Shown: positions 5,662 to 6,125 of the stretch, in pieces
Layout: every line of letters begins with the position of its first letter
How positions within the stretch are numbered: the first letter of the stretch is position 1
Assembly: GCA_025361465.1 (NCBI GenBank)
Contig: JANYAG010000211.1
Span: forward strand, 1-6,125
Source of the DNA: Gemmatimonadota bacterium
Lineage (GTDB): Bacteria > Gemmatimonadota > Gemmatimonadetes > Gemmatimonadales > GWC2-71-9
DNA length: 6,125 nt
Direction of reading: 5' to 3'
The notes under the pieces: model-generated
What the model saw: the letters and a program-made list of their open reading frames with translations, nothing else
The model's database searches: none
Told to the model about the DNA's origin: nothing
Translations under genes and position numbers: made by a program

Positions 5662-6125
5662 TGCAACCCGGGCGTGGGCTGGCCTGCATCATCTTCGCGG
5701 CATGCGCCCCTGGCCTGCCGCACACCCCCCCGCTCCCCAACAACGCGACGCTGGCGAGCACCCTCGGGCCGGTTACCGCAGTCCTCGATTCGGCGATCGC
5801 CGCGGGGGCTGCCCCAGGCGCGGTCCTGGCGGTATCGATCAAGGGGCAGCGTTTCATTTACGGTACGGGGCACCGCGGGGTCCATGACTCGGCGCGCCCC
5901 GGCGGCCAGACGCTTTATGACATGGCCTCGCTGACGAAGGTCATCGCCCTGACGACCCTGTCGATGATGGCCGTCGAAGACGGGAAGCTCGACCTCGACG
6001 CACCGGTCGTGCACTATCTGCCCGACTTCGCGCGCGGCACCGGGCCGAAGACGTTGGTCACGGTGCGCGACCTGTTGTTGCACGACAGTGGACTCCCCGC
6101 CGGTCGCGCGCTCTGGCGCGAGACC
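5661..6125 (+). CDS. serine hydrolase of the class C beta-lactamase/AmiE type, lipoprotein (5' part only)
   Basis: The first 155 residues of a PF00144-type serine hydrolase; the rest lies beyond the right edge. The ATG overlaps the nagZ stop (TGATG), with a GGGGA tract just upstream, so the two are translationally coupled. A short signal with lipobox FAAC (C15) predicts a lipoprotein. The catalytic SxxK motif is S90-L-T-K93 in MASLTKVIALT, placed as usual about 35 residues after the PGAVLAV strand (52-58). LLLHDSGLP (140s) matches the family's LLxHtSGLP. The YxN motif and later parts are not in view. The family includes beta-lactamases, D-Ala-D-Ala peptidases, esterases and AmiE, the MurNAc-L-alanine amidase encoded beside nagZ and namZ in B. 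subtilis. From context I favour a muropeptide amidase or peptidase; sequence alone does not decide. Confidence 0.9.
   Translation, partial: MQPGRGLACIIFAACAPGLPHTPPLPNNATLASTLGPVTAVLDSAIAAGAAPGAVLAVSIKGQRFIYGTGHRGVHDSARPGGQTLYDMASLTKVIALTTLSMMAVEDGKLDLDAPVVHYLPDFARGTGPKTLVTVRDLLLHDSGLPAGRALWRET

Noticed and set aside
1..6125. CRISPR array, tRNA/rRNA, insertion sequence, phage or defence genes
   Set aside because: No spaced direct repeats, cloverleaf-like or rRNA-like stretches, transposase or integrase motifs were visible. The window is filled by envelope-metabolism genes.

Overview
The window is GC-rich (roughly two thirds GC by eye) and densely coding. It shows frequent GTG starts, overlapping genes and several predicted lipoproteins. 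This fits a free-living, high-GC bacterium with an outer membrane. My best guess is Gemmatimonadota or a similar phylum, because an ino1-like gene beside a CDP-alcohol phosphatidyltransferase and a namZ/nagZ locus would be at home there. The window has no taxonomic marker gene, so this is inference.

Left part, minus strand (1-1988): a two-gene operon for inositol phospholipid synthesis. A CDP-alcohol phosphatidyltransferase of the phosphatidylinositol-phosphate-synthase type (1335-1988) comes first. It overlaps by 8 nt with ino1, a myo-inositol-1-phosphate synthase (1342 to the left edge). The second enzyme makes the inositol phosphate that the first attaches to CDP-diacylglycerol. The last bases of the window are anomalous: positions 1-43 are a perfect inverted copy of 374-416, an internal piece of ino1. 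They replace the last few codons and the stop of ino1. This looks like a fold-back join at a contig end, or less likely a real inversion.

Middle (1989-2601): a divergent intergenic region of about 250 bp holding weak promoter-like elements and a GC-rich hairpin, then a small plus-strand gene for a four-helix membrane protein of unknown function. It converges on namZ with only 9 nt between the two stop codons.

Right part (2611-6125): a peptidoglycan (MurNAc) turnover locus. namZ (minus; GH171/DUF1343 exo-beta-N-acetylmuramidase) and nagZ (plus; GH3 beta-N-acetylglucosaminidase with the DSH dyad and a second domain) are head to head with essentially no intergenic space. nagZ is followed, with a 1-nt TGATG overlap, by a serine hydrolase of the class C beta-lactamase/AmiE type that runs off the right edge. 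All three start with a lipoprotein signal, so the set probably works outside the cytoplasmic membrane, removing GlcNAc, MurNAc and possibly stem peptides from cell-wall fragments. The same three activities are clustered in Bacillus subtilis (amiE-nagZ-namZ).

I found no RNA gene, CRISPR array, insertion sequence or defence system, and nothing that amounts to a wholly new system. The points most worth a second look are the inverted repeat at the left edge, the promoterless head-to-head namZ/nagZ start region, and the lipoprotein-anchored layout of the cell-wall locus.
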